A stretch of 64,000 nucleotides of DNA from Pontibacter ummariensis (lineage in GTDB: Bacteria > Bacteroidota > Bacteroidia > Cytophagales > Hymenobacteraceae): contig NZ_FZOQ01000007.1 in the NCBI RefSeq assembly GCF_900188175.1, positions 154,316 through 218,315 of the forward strand, given 5' to 3'. How positions within the stretch are numbered: position 1 is the first letter of the stretch; each line of letters starts with the position of its first letter. Position numbers and translations under genes: made by a program. The notes under the pieces are model-generated. The model searched no databases, had not been told where the DNA came from, and saw only the letters and a program-made list of their open reading frames with translations. Positions 41,755 through 49,660 of this stretch are shown one piece after another.

Positions 41755-42813
41755 TTACTCTTCAGCAATCCTTGCTTTACGCGCCGCTGCCTGCGCAATG
41801 ATACTGGCTGCTAAGAGTTGCAGGGCATGATACATCATAATGGGAAGCAGGATAATGCCGACCATGTTGGCATCCGGGAAAAGCACTTTCGACATAACCG
41901 TTCCGTGCACCAGGGACTTCTTGGAGCCGCAAAAGACCGCTGTAATCCTGTCCTCCTGTTTAAAGCCTAAGAGCTTGCTAACACCGGTGATGATCCCATA
42001 CACCAGGAAAAACAGCCCCATCATGGCTACCCCCAGTACAAGAACACTGGTAATACTAAAGCCACTGAACATTTCCCGGGCAAAGGACTCACAGAAGGAA
42101 GTGTAAACGATCAGCAGGATAATGCTTTGATCGAAAAGCCGCAGCTTTTGTTTATGGCGCTCGGCAAAGCTGCCCCAGAAACGGTGTAGCAGGATGCCTA
42201 ACACGACCGGCAGGAGCACCTGCACCATGAGTTTCCCCATAATACTCCCCAGATCAAAACCCTCGTTGCTGGCCGTCAGAAAGAGCCCCATCCAGAGGGG
42301 CGTTATAAAAATACCGAGCAGGCTGGAGATGCTTGCATTAAAGATGGCTGCCGGAATATTGCCCCCGGCAATCGAAACCATCACAACCGATGAAGACACC
42401 GTTGAGGGCAATGCCGCCAGGTAAAAGGTGCCCAACCACAGTAGCTCTTCCTGTGTACCTTCAAAAAAAGTATGCAGGGGCCATATGAGCAGCGGGAAGA
42501 GGATAAAAGTGCTGAACTGCACCACCAGGTGCAGGCGCCAGCTACTTAGCCCGGCCTTTAGCTTTTCGGGGCTCAGCCGCAGCCCGTAAAAGAAGAAAAT
42601 AACAGAAACACCGTAGCTGGCAATATCCCCTAAAGAAAGGGGCTTGTAGTCCAGCCCTCCCTGCGGCCACAAATAGGCCAGCACAATCATACCGATCAGG
42701 GCCAACAGGAACCAGTCGAGCCCGGTGCGTGCTGCCAGGGCTCCTATCCGTGGCACTAGCCCAACAGCTTTCCGGGCTGGCTCTTGTTCTCTATTCCGCT
42801 TATCTTCCATCAT
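41755..42813 (-). CDS. Bile acid:sodium symporter family transporter (YfeH-like)
   Basis: 352 residues with nine to ten helices. Family signs: FFFYGLRLSPEKLKAGLSSWRLHL near residue 75, YLAALPSTVSSSVVMVSIAGGNIPAAIFNASISS near residue 130, and AVFCGSKKSLVHGTVMSKVLF near residue 290. These belong to the SBF-like/YfeH group, which moves organic anions; the substrate is not known. Two adjacent ATG codons at the start. It is preceded by the terminator of the upstream gene. Confidence 0.9.
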   Translation of the reverse strand: MMEDKRNREQEPARKAVGLVPRIGALAARTGLDWFLLALIGMIVLAYLWPQGGLDYKPLSLGDIASYGVSVIFFFYGLRLSPEKLKAGLSSWRLHLVVQFSTFILFPLLIWPLHTFFEGTQEELLWLGTFYLAALPSTVSSSVVMVSIAGGNIPAAIFNASISSLLGIFITPLWMGLFLTASNEGFDLGSIMGKLMVQVLLPVVLGILLHRFWGSFAERHKQKLRLFDQSIILLIVYTSFCESFAREMFSGFSITSVLVLGVAMMGLFFLVYGIITGVSKLLGFKQEDRITAVFCGSKKSLVHGTVMSKVLFPDANMVGIILLPIMMYHALQLLAASIIAQAAARKARIAEE

Positions 42814-42843
42814 GCAAATTAAGTATTATCTCTGCTTCCGAGG

Positions 42844-42891
42844 AAAGACAAGGGGCCCTGCAAGTAAATCTTACAGGGCCCCTTGTCTTTT
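42844..42891 (-). terminator. Terminator after the AsmA-like/GT51 gene
   Basis: AAGACAAGGGGCCCTG (42845-42860) and CAGGGCCCCTTGTCTT (42874-42889) are exact 16-bp arms, 18 bases past the stop at 42909. Confidence 0.88.
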
Positions 42892-42908
42892 CTATGTCTT
42901 TCTAATAC

Positions 42909-44906
42909 TTAGAAGTTTAGCAGATCTATAGTTTCCATCTCGTACTGACTGGTATCCTCCTCTATATAAGTTGCCGTATCCGGATCAGTGACGATCAAAT
43001 CACGGGCACGCCCGTAGAGGGTTACGTTCGGGTACAGGTTTTCATACTCCTCCTGCGAAATAAGGCCGCGCCGGCGCATGTTCCCGCCAATCAGGCGGTA
43101 GTACCCACTCTTATGGCTACGCAGGTTTCCCTGGCTGTCAAAAGAGGCACGGTACCGCTTCGGGCTTGGGATAATACTTGTCAGGAAGATGGCTTCTGCC
43201 AGGTTTAGTTCAGACGGCTGCTTTCCGAAATAGAAACGGGAAGCATCCTTGGCACCGTACACGTCCGGCCCCCACTCAATGATGTTGAGGTAGACCTCGA
43301 ACATACGGTTCTTCGATACCAGGTCCAGGTTCTCGATCATCCACACAATAATGGCCTCTTCCACCTTGCGGGCAATCGTCTTTTTGCGGGTAAGAAACAC
43401 GTTCTTGACCAGCTGCATAGAAATCGTACTACCCCCGCGGGCAAACTCTCCCTCTTTCAGGTTCTTGATGATGGCCTGCCGGAATGCTTCCTCATGAAAG
43501 CCAGAATGGCTGTAGAAACCAGCATCCTCGGCGGTCAGTACGGCATTGCGCAGGTAAGGGGATATCTCGTGGATAGGGCTGTAGAAGTTGTTGGAAGGCC
43601 CGACAGTGAAGGTACGCACCGGCTCTCCGTACTCATACACGGTATGGCTAAAGGAGCGGTTGATCTTCTCTATATCCGTATTGCCCCATTCCAGTATCTT
43701 AAAGTCTTCCGAGGCATCCAGGTCCGAGTTAAACACAACCTGCTCCAGGCTGTCCATGTTCACGTGGAAATTCAGGTCATACTGTAACTGCCCCTGCGCC
43801 CTGATGCCCTCCAGGTTCTCGAACAGGCCTTGTGGAAGCGACTCGAAGAAGTCGTTTGCCGCCACTTGCTCCGTCTTCACCTTCAGGTCAATGATCTTAG
43901 CGTCTTTGTTCTGGTAAGAGGCGTACAGGTTAGCTTTTGCTTTATTTACCCGCACCTCTGTGAGGCTGTCTATAACATAGAGATCCGGCCCAAGCGTAAC
44001 AACATAGTCAACAGCACTTTCTGTTACATGTATATCCTCTGTCGCGAGCTTCGGGTGGTTTATGATGAGATCATCGACCATGGCGCTGCCTCGCACTGTC
44101 AGTTTGTTATTCCTGAACTCTTTATCCTCCAGGCTCAGGTGCAGCGTATCAAAAGCCACCTCCCCATCCAGTTTCTCCTTGATGTAGGGTAATTGAATGC
44201 CATTATCGTCAAAGCCATACAGGCTCGTGGCTATTCTATAATTGTCCGGGTCAATGGTGCCGGTTACCCGCATGTTATTAACAATAGAATCGGCACGGAT
44301 GGAAAGTTCTGTGTCGATGTGCCCGTCGTCCATCAGCAGGTAGGGCATCTTCACATCTATTTCCCGGTTGTTGGAAACGTAAGAGGCATTCAGATTTTTG
44401 AAATCCACCTGGTCCGGCACGTTTTCAAAGGCCGTTTCGATGACACGGTTCAGTAGCTTTCCGTAATTGCGTCCCTCGGTGGTATCCACGGGCTCTGCTG
44501 CCGCCTCGTTTTCGTCTTTAAACAAAAAGCCGAAGTTGGTCACATCGTCCCTTTTCACCGCAGTCAGGTAGCCATTGATCACTTCCAGACGCTGAAACAG
44601 AATGCGCCCTCTGAAAATGGAACCCACGCTCACCCTCGCCTGCACACTTCCGGTGGTAAATAAGGTGTCAAGCCCGTGCGGTACCAGGGCAATATCCGTC
44701 AGTTGCACGGTATTCCAGTCCACGAACTCCGCACTGCCAATACTAAAATCAACCGGATACTTATTTTCCACCTTCGCGATCACCCGCTCAATGGTATAGT
44801 CCAATACCCTGCTCCTAAATACATAAAGCAGCACTACAAGTAGCAGGAAAAAAGCTATCAGGCCGCCAAACCAGGCAAGGATTCTATTTCTCAAACGCTT
44901 ATCCAA
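42909..44906 (-). CDS. AsmA-like protein fused to a GT51 peptidoglycan glycosyltransferase
   Basis: 665 residues from a TTG start at 44906; no ATG is available before the upstream stop in that frame. Layout: membrane anchor (8-30), a long beta-rich AsmA/DUF748-like periplasmic region (about 40-420), then a GT51 transglycosylase domain (about 440-620). GT51 motifs are TAEDAGFYSHSG with the catalytic Glu460, and RGGSTISMQLVKN (490-502). No penicillin-binding transpeptidase domain follows. It should polymerise glycan strands outside the inner membrane; the AsmA-like part may bind lipid or a partner. Start TTG and the fusion are both unusual. Confidence 0.87.
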   Translation of the reverse strand: MDKRLRNRILAWFGGLIAFFLLLVVLLYVFRSRVLDYTIERVIAKVENKYPVDFSIGSAEFVDWNTVQLTDIALVPHGLDTLFTTGSVQARVSVGSIFRGRILFQRLEVINGYLTAVKRDDVTNFGFLFKDENEAAAEPVDTTEGRNYGKLLNRVIETAFENVPDQVDFKNLNASYVSNNREIDVKMPYLLMDDGHIDTELSIRADSIVNNMRVTGTIDPDNYRIATSLYGFDDNGIQLPYIKEKLDGEVAFDTLHLSLEDKEFRNNKLTVRGSAMVDDLIINHPKLATEDIHVTESAVDYVVTLGPDLYVIDSLTEVRVNKAKANLYASYQNKDAKIIDLKVKTEQVAANDFFESLPQGLFENLEGIRAQGQLQYDLNFHVNMDSLEQVVFNSDLDASEDFKILEWGNTDIEKINRSFSHTVYEYGEPVRTFTVGPSNNFYSPIHEISPYLRNAVLTAEDAGFYSHSGFHEEAFRQAIIKNLKEGEFARGGSTISMQLVKNVFLTRKKTIARKVEEAIIVWMIENLDLVSKNRMFEVYLNIIEWGPDVYGAKDASRFYFGKQPSELNLAEAIFLTSIIPSPKRYRASFDSQGNLRSHKSGYYRLIGGNMRRRGLISQEEYENLYPNVTLYGRARDLIVTDPDTATYIEEDTSQYEMETIDLLNF

Positions 44907-44956
44907 AATATTCCGGTGCGAATTAACTAATAAGATTTGTATCTAAAAACGTGACG

Positions 44957-44983
44957 CAAACATATCTAAAGCCAGCGTCACAA
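44957..44983 (-). promoter_or_regulatory. Candidate promoter of the AsmA-like/GT51 gene
   Basis: Minus strand TATGTTTG at 44964-44957, an exact -7 box, with a TTG at 44983-44981 only 16 bases upstream. The TTG start codon of the gene follows about 50 bases on. Confidence 0.45.
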
Positions 44984-45025
44984 AACGGGTCAGTAATTTT
45001 TTTGACATACCACCCCTATTACGGC

Positions 45026-45047
45026 AGTATACCTATTTGGGTATACT
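45026..45047. promoter_or_regulatory. Palindrome AGTATACC-N6-GGTATACT
   Basis: Exact 8-bp arms around TATTTG (45034-45039). Regulator-site-like spacing; no T-run strong enough for a terminator. It lies about 145 bases upstream of the purB promoter and 60 from that of the GT51 gene. Confidence 0.4.
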
Positions 45048-45190
45048 TTTATACAAGCATGGTGCCAAACTCCCGAAAGGGCTTCTGCTCCCTTCTTGTT
45101 AGCAAACAACTATAAACCAACCTCTTGTAGTTCATCAGGTGACCTAAATTCCTGTTCTAGACGGCTGTGTCGTAAAACTGGCTGTCCCTT

Positions 45191-45222
45191 TTGGCTTCCT
45201 GTGGCAAACCTCTGTATCTTTG
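45191..45222 (+). promoter_or_regulatory. Promoter of purB
   Basis: TTG at 45191-45193, 21 bases, then TATCTTTG at 45215-45222; the purB ATG is at 45242. It shows that the open frame upstream of 45242 is promoter, not coding. Confidence 0.75.
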
Positions 45223-45241
45223 CCCTTTAATCACCCTCACC

Positions 45242-46594
45242 ATGAACTTAACAACGCTTACTGCTATATCGCCAGTGGATGGCCGCTACCGCCGCCACAC
45301 CACTGAGCTAGCCGGTTATTTCTCTGAATTTGGCCTGATCCGCTACCGTGTCCTGGTAGAGGTGGAATACTTTATCGCCCTGTGCGAGCTGCCCCTGCCG
45401 CAACTAGAGCAGGTAGACAAGGCTCTTTTCCCACAGCTGCGGGCCATTTACGAACAGTTCTCCGAGGAAGACGCCCTAGAAATCAAAGAGACGGAGAAAG
45501 TGACGAACCATGACGTGAAGGCGGTAGAGTACTTCCTGAAAGAAAGATTTGAAGCCCTGGGCCTGAGCGAGTCAAAGGAGTTTATCCACTTTGGCCTTAC
45601 CTCGCAGGACGTGAATAACACTGCTATACCGCTGTCTCTGTTACAGGCAAACAGTAAGGTATTACTACCAGCTTACCGGCAGCTACACAATATGCTCGTA
45701 CAACTGGCTAAGACCTGGAAGGATATCCCGATGCTGGCCCACACGCATGGGCAACCCGCCTCCCCTACCCGCCTGGGCAAGGAGTTTATGGTTTTCGCGG
45801 AGCGCCTGGAGGTACAATTGCAGCAAGTGGGCCTGGTGCCCTTCTCAGCCAAATTCGGCGGTGCTACGGGTAACTTCAATGCCCACCATGTAGCATACCC
45901 ACAAGTTAACTGGCCGGATTTCGGTAACCGCTTTGTACAGCAAGCCCTGGGCCTGCAACGCAGCCAGTACACCACGCAGATTGAGCACTACGATAACCTG
46001 GCAGCCTACTTTGATGGCCTAAAACGCCTGAACACCATTCTGCTGGACTTTTCGCGCGATGTGTGGCAGTACATCTCCATGGGGTACTTTAAACAGAAGA
46101 TCAAAGCCGGCGAGGTCGGCTCCTCCGCCATGCCCCACAAGGTGAACCCCATTGACTTTGAGAACGCAGAAGGCAATTTGGGCATCGCCAATGCGGTGCT
46201 GGAGCACCTCTCGGCCAAGCTTCCGGTATCGCGCCTGCAGCGCGACCTGACGGACTCTACTGTGCTGCGCAACGTGGGCGTACCGCTGGCCCACATTGTG
46301 GTGGCCTTAAAATCATTGGAAAGAGGAATCGGCAAGCTCGAACTAAACGAAGCGGCCTTGCAGCGGCACCTGGAGGATAACTGGGCCGTGGTGGCAGAAG
46401 GCATCCAGACGGTATTGCGCCGTGAAGGGTACCCACAGCCGTATGAGGCTCTGAAGGCCCTGACGCGCAAGAATGAGAAAATGACCGAACAAAGCATCCA
46501 CAGCTTTATCGATACGTTGGAGGTGAATGAGGAGGTAAAGCAGGAGCTAAAGAACATTACACCTTTCAACTACACGGGGGTAGACCTGGTATAA
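45242..46594 (+). CDS. purB: Adenylosuccinate lyase
   Basis: 450 residues from the ATG at 45242; an in-frame TTG at 45191 belongs to the promoter. It acts twice in purine synthesis, on SAICAR and on adenylosuccinate. N-terminal TAISPVDGRYRRHT, the catalytic His regions FIHFGLTSQDVNNTA and LAHTHGQPASPT, and the signature GSSAMPHKVNPIDFENAEGN (about residue 295) are all present. A strong terminator follows; the gene is monocistronic. Confidence 0.97.
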   Translation: MNLTTLTAISPVDGRYRRHTTELAGYFSEFGLIRYRVLVEVEYFIALCELPLPQLEQVDKALFPQLRAIYEQFSEEDALEIKETEKVTNHDVKAVEYFLKERFEALGLSESKEFIHFGLTSQDVNNTAIPLSLLQANSKVLLPAYRQLHNMLVQLAKTWKDIPMLAHTHGQPASPTRLGKEFMVFAERLEVQLQQVGLVPFSAKFGGATGNFNAHHVAYPQVNWPDFGNRFVQQALGLQRSQYTTQIEHYDNLAAYFDGLKRLNTILLDFSRDVWQYISMGYFKQKIKAGEVGSSAMPHKVNPIDFENAEGNLGIANAVLEHLSAKLPVSRLQRDLTDSTVLRNVGVPLAHIVVALKSLERGIGKLELNEAALQRHLEDNWAVVAEGIQTVLRREGYPQPYEALKALTRKNEKMTEQSIHSFIDTLEVNEEVKQELKNITPFNYTGVDLV

Positions 46595-46611
46595 CAAAGA
46601 GCTCCATGTAA

Positions 46612-46648
46612 CAAAGGTCCCTGGGAAACGAATTTCCAGGGACCTTTG
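46612..46648 (+). terminator. Terminator after purB
   Basis: CAAAGGTCCCTGG and CCAGGGACCTTTG are exact 13-bp arms, followed by CTTTTT. Confidence 0.88.
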
Positions 46649-46851
46649 CTTTTTATAAAGCATAAAGAATAGCTCCTGTCTGTGTTGTCACTTTTTTCAA
46701 AGGCCTTTCCTAACTCCTGTGCCCACGTTTGCCCCTTTACCTGCCCTTTGGCGTATATACTAATGCAACCATCCCATGCGTTTCTACTTATAAGTAGTAC
46801 TATTCTAGCTTGCTATATGCTTGTAGCTAAAAGAAGAGGTGAAATTAAGAA

Positions 46852-48057
46852 ATGGTTAATGAGGACAAAGTGCAGCCAAGCGACATACAAGAACAGGAGA
46901 GGTTAAAGACCTTAGCAGCCTATAACATCCTAGACACCCCTACTGAACAGGAGTTTGATGAGCTCACCACGCTTGCCTCCCTCATTTGTGGTACGCCCAT
47001 CTCACTGATTACCCTCATTACCCACGACAGGCAATGGTTTAAATCCAGGACAGGTGTTGACGTACCTGAAACGCCCCGCTCTATCTCCTTCTGCCAGCAT
47101 GCAATCCTGGAGGATGAGATCTTTGAGGTAAAAGATGCCATGACCGATACGCGTTTTCAGGATAACCCGCTAGTAACAGGCTCTCCAAACATCAGGTTCT
47201 ATGCAGGCTCCCAACTCGTTGCCTCTAACGGGCATAAACTAGGTACACTGTGCGTAATTGATACAGTACCTAAGACACTTACAGAAGAGCAGAAGTACGC
47301 CTTGAGCGTACTTGCCAAGCAGGTAGTGGCAAACTTTGAGTTGCGCCTGAAGCAGCAGGAACTAGAGAAGGAGAAGCAACAGCTGAAAGAAGCAAATAAA
47401 AAGTTAGACCAGTTTGTGCACATGGTCTCGCACGACCTTAAAGAGCCCGTGATGAACATCAGTTCCGTCACAGAGTGGCTTCAGGACGACTTAGAAGCGC
47501 AGGACTATTCGGGCCTGAGTGACAACCTGCAATTGATTAAAGAGCGGACAGACGCCATGCAGGATATCATAGAGGGTTTACTACAGTATGCCTTCGCACA
47601 GGTACAGGACCTGCCGAAAGAGGAAGTAAACGTACAGAGACTGTTACAGGGAATCCTGGAGAACCACAGTGGCTCTCAGGGCTTCCACGTGCACCTGGCC
47701 CCGGATTTACCAACCCTGCAGACGGAGAAAGTGCTCCTGCAACAGGTGTTTGCTAACCTCATCTCCAATGCCTTTAAGTACCACCACACAGGCAAGGGAA
47801 ATCTTTGGGTGCAGGCAGCGAAACAAGAAAACACCTATACGTTCCAGGTACGGGACGATGGCCCTGGCATTGCGCCACGGCACCACGAAAAAGTCTTTGG
47901 CATGTATGAGCGCCTGCTCCGCGATGCCAACAGCACCAAAGGATCCGGTATTGGCCTGGCCACCGTAAAGAAAATAGTGGAAGACAAGGGAGGTCGCATC
48001 TGGATCGACTCTGACTTGGGCCGGGGCAGCACCTTTTTCTTTACCTGGCCTGCTTAG
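46852..48057 (+). CDS. Cytoplasmic GAF-domain sensor histidine kinase
   Basis: 401 residues, no membrane segment. GAF domain about 25-165, beginning with the usual ERLKTLAAYNILDTPTEQEFD. A coiled linker (165-188) follows. The dimerisation/phosphoacceptor domain has SHDLKEP with His194. The ATPase domain has N-box NLISNAFKY, DDGPGIA (335-341) and GSGIGLATVKK (364-374). It senses an intracellular signal, which the sequence does not reveal, and passes phosphate to an unlinked response regulator; none is encoded nearby. Confidence 0.93.
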   Translation: MVNEDKVQPSDIQEQERLKTLAAYNILDTPTEQEFDELTTLASLICGTPISLITLITHDRQWFKSRTGVDVPETPRSISFCQHAILEDEIFEVKDAMTDTRFQDNPLVTGSPNIRFYAGSQLVASNGHKLGTLCVIDTVPKTLTEEQKYALSVLAKQVVANFELRLKQQELEKEKQQLKEANKKLDQFVHMVSHDLKEPVMNISSVTEWLQDDLEAQDYSGLSDNLQLIKERTDAMQDIIEGLLQYAFAQVQDLPKEEVNVQRLLQGILENHSGSQGFHVHLAPDLPTLQTEKVLLQQVFANLISNAFKYHHTGKGNLWVQAAKQENTYTFQVRDDGPGIAPRHHEKVFGMYERLLRDANSTKGSGIGLATVKKIVEDKGGRIWIDSDLGRGSTFFFTWPA

Positions 48058-48098
48058 AAGTTGCCACTCCTTTTCCTACTCCTGGAAGCTAAGCTGGT

Positions 48099-48881
48099 TT
48101 AGTTTAACCGCAGGTCATGCTGCAGAAAGTACGCCAGGGTAAACTTTTCATTTAGAGAAGCAGCTGTGCCTCTCCCCGTTCTGGCCGCTACCTCAAAGTC
48201 GCCCTCATTAAAGGGCTTGTAGAAAGATATGTTCTCTGGCGTGTACGGCAACTGCTGGTAGGCTATCCCTGCGGCGGCGGCCAACTCCTGCATTGAGTAG
48301 TCCCGCTCCCCGGCGAGTACCTCTACCACCTGCCCCTCAAAGTCCCGTTTATACAAGTGATACGCCGCTATGTGGGCTACTTCATAAGAGGAGATATAGG
48401 GTAGCTGTAAATCAGGCCGATAAGGGGTATGCAAGCCCCAGTTCAGGTTCTCAAAGAAGTTCCCGCTCCGCAGGTGTATCAGGTTTAGGCCTTTCAGCTT
48501 ATTCAGCTCTTCCTCCAGGGCAACCAGGCGAGTAGCTACTCCCCCTTTTTGGACAACACAGTTACTGATGTTCACGATGTGCGTAACAGGTGAGTCTTTC
48601 AGCAAGCGCCCCAGGCGTTGAGCAGTCGTGGCAGGGTCTATCAGGAACTCATCAGGCACTGTCAGGAAAAGGCTGCTTGCTTTGCTCAAAGCATGTTGCA
48701 AAAAGGCATCATCTCCAAACTCCCCTACCCACAGATCGGCCTGTGCCTCAAACTGCTTTAGTCGTGCCTCATGACGGCCTACCACCCCAATGCTTGCTTT
48801 TAGTGCCAGCAGTTCCTGTGCTATTTTGCCCCCAATGTTTCCGGAGGCTCCCATTACCAGCGTATAGTTATCCTGGGTCAT
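48099..48881 (-). CDS. NmrA-like NAD(P)-binding protein
   Basis: 260 residues. N-terminal nucleotide fold MGASGNIGGKIAQELL (residues 10-25), followed by VVGRHEARLKQF and a helix-strand pattern typical of atypical short-chain dehydrogenases (NmrA/QOR2 group). No clear YxxxK pair, so a sensor or isomerase-like role is possible as well as reduction of a small substrate. It is convergent with the histidine kinase gene. Substrate unknown. Confidence 0.82.
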   Translation of the reverse strand: MTQDNYTLVMGASGNIGGKIAQELLALKASIGVVGRHEARLKQFEAQADLWVGEFGDDAFLQHALSKASSLFLTVPDEFLIDPATTAQRLGRLLKDSPVTHIVNISNCVVQKGGVATRLVALEEELNKLKGLNLIHLRSGNFFENLNWGLHTPYRPDLQLPYISSYEVAHIAAYHLYKRDFEGQVVEVLAGERDYSMQELAAAAGIAYQQLPYTPENISFYKPFNEGDFEVAARTGRGTAASLNEKFTLAYFLQHDLRLN

Positions 48882-48984
48882 CGTTTCTTTGTGCTTTGAG
48901 CGTTAGAGGAGGCAAGTAAGGGAATCGTCAGGTACGGTTAGCTCTCCTACAGACAGGAAGCAAGGTGGGCACGACACAAAGCAA

Positions 48985-49503
48985 TTACCAGGGCAATCCA
49001 TTCAGGTCGATGTGCTGCGGATAGCCCGCCGCCTGAGTAGACGGTGCTAACAGCAGGACATTGGAGTCATAAAGCTGCTTGCCGGAAGGCTGGTCGTAGT
49101 ACAGTCTTGCCTCCAGCTTGTACCAACCCAACCGGCTGTAGAAAGGAAGCAGGGCGTCGGCACAAAGCAGTAATCCGTAAACACAGCCTAACTCTTTAAA
49201 GAGAAAGTCGCGTGTTTCAGAAAGCAGCTCAGAGGCATAACCCTTGCCCCGGAAAGCGTGTGGTGTAATCAGGTTACTGATGCCGGCAATCCTGTAGCTC
49301 TGCCCGTCCATGCTTACCTCCCGTACCACCACCCCATAAAAAGTAGCCACAGCATCCTGCTCATGTTTCACCATCACCCAATCCGGCTCGGCCCACACAC
49401 GCTCCTGCACGAAAGGGACCTGTCCGAAGGCTTCTGTTATTTGGTGTTGCAAACTGGTCTTTAGCTGCTGCCCCAGTTCTTCCTGCCTGTAAATCCTGAT
49501 CAT
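48985..49503 (-). CDS. GNAT family acetyltransferase
   Basis: 172 residues from the ATG at 49503; the longer open frame to 49551 enters the upstream terminator. The acetyl-CoA motif is ISNLITPHAFRGKGYASELL (about residues 91-110), with a FYSRLGWYKLE block near residue 130. It transfers an acetyl group to an unknown amine. It ends about 100 bases before the next same-strand gene and is probably transcribed alone. Confidence 0.88.
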   Translation of the reverse strand: MIRIYRQEELGQQLKTSLQHQITEAFGQVPFVQERVWAEPDWVMVKHEQDAVATFYGVVVREVSMDGQSYRIAGISNLITPHAFRGKGYASELLSETRDFLFKELGCVYGLLLCADALLPFYSRLGWYKLEARLYYDQPSGKQLYDSNVLLLAPSTQAAGYPQHIDLNGLPW

Positions 49504-49544
49504 CTCTATTGTAATGAAGCGCGAAGTTGATAAAAGTGCGCCTA

Positions 49545-49590
49545 AAAACAAGGCAGGTCCTGGTAGAATTACCAGGACCTGCCTTGTTTT
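49545..49590 (-). terminator. Strong terminator of the TonB-receptor operon
   Basis: 21-base exact inverted repeat (49545-49565 and 49570-49590) around GAAT, with A/T runs at both ends. It lies 70 bases past the stop at 49661 on the minus strand. Confidence 0.9.
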
Positions 49591-49660
49591 AGCTATGTAT
49601 AGTAGCCCCTTTTTTGTCTTGGACGATGCCTATAGGGGGCAGAAGCGTCTATTGCCGGGC

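Larger units (their letters stand above)
44907..45241. other. Divergent intergenic region between the GT51 gene and purB
   Basis: 335 bases. It holds a -7 box for the minus-strand gene (44957-44964), a palindrome (45026-45047) and the purB promoter (45191-45222). No further gene seen. Confidence 0.5.

Noticed and set aside
45191..45241. N-terminal extension of purB from a TTG
   Set aside because: The bases form a consensus promoter (TTG-N21-TATCTTTG) and homologues begin at the MNLTTLTAISPVDG start (45242).
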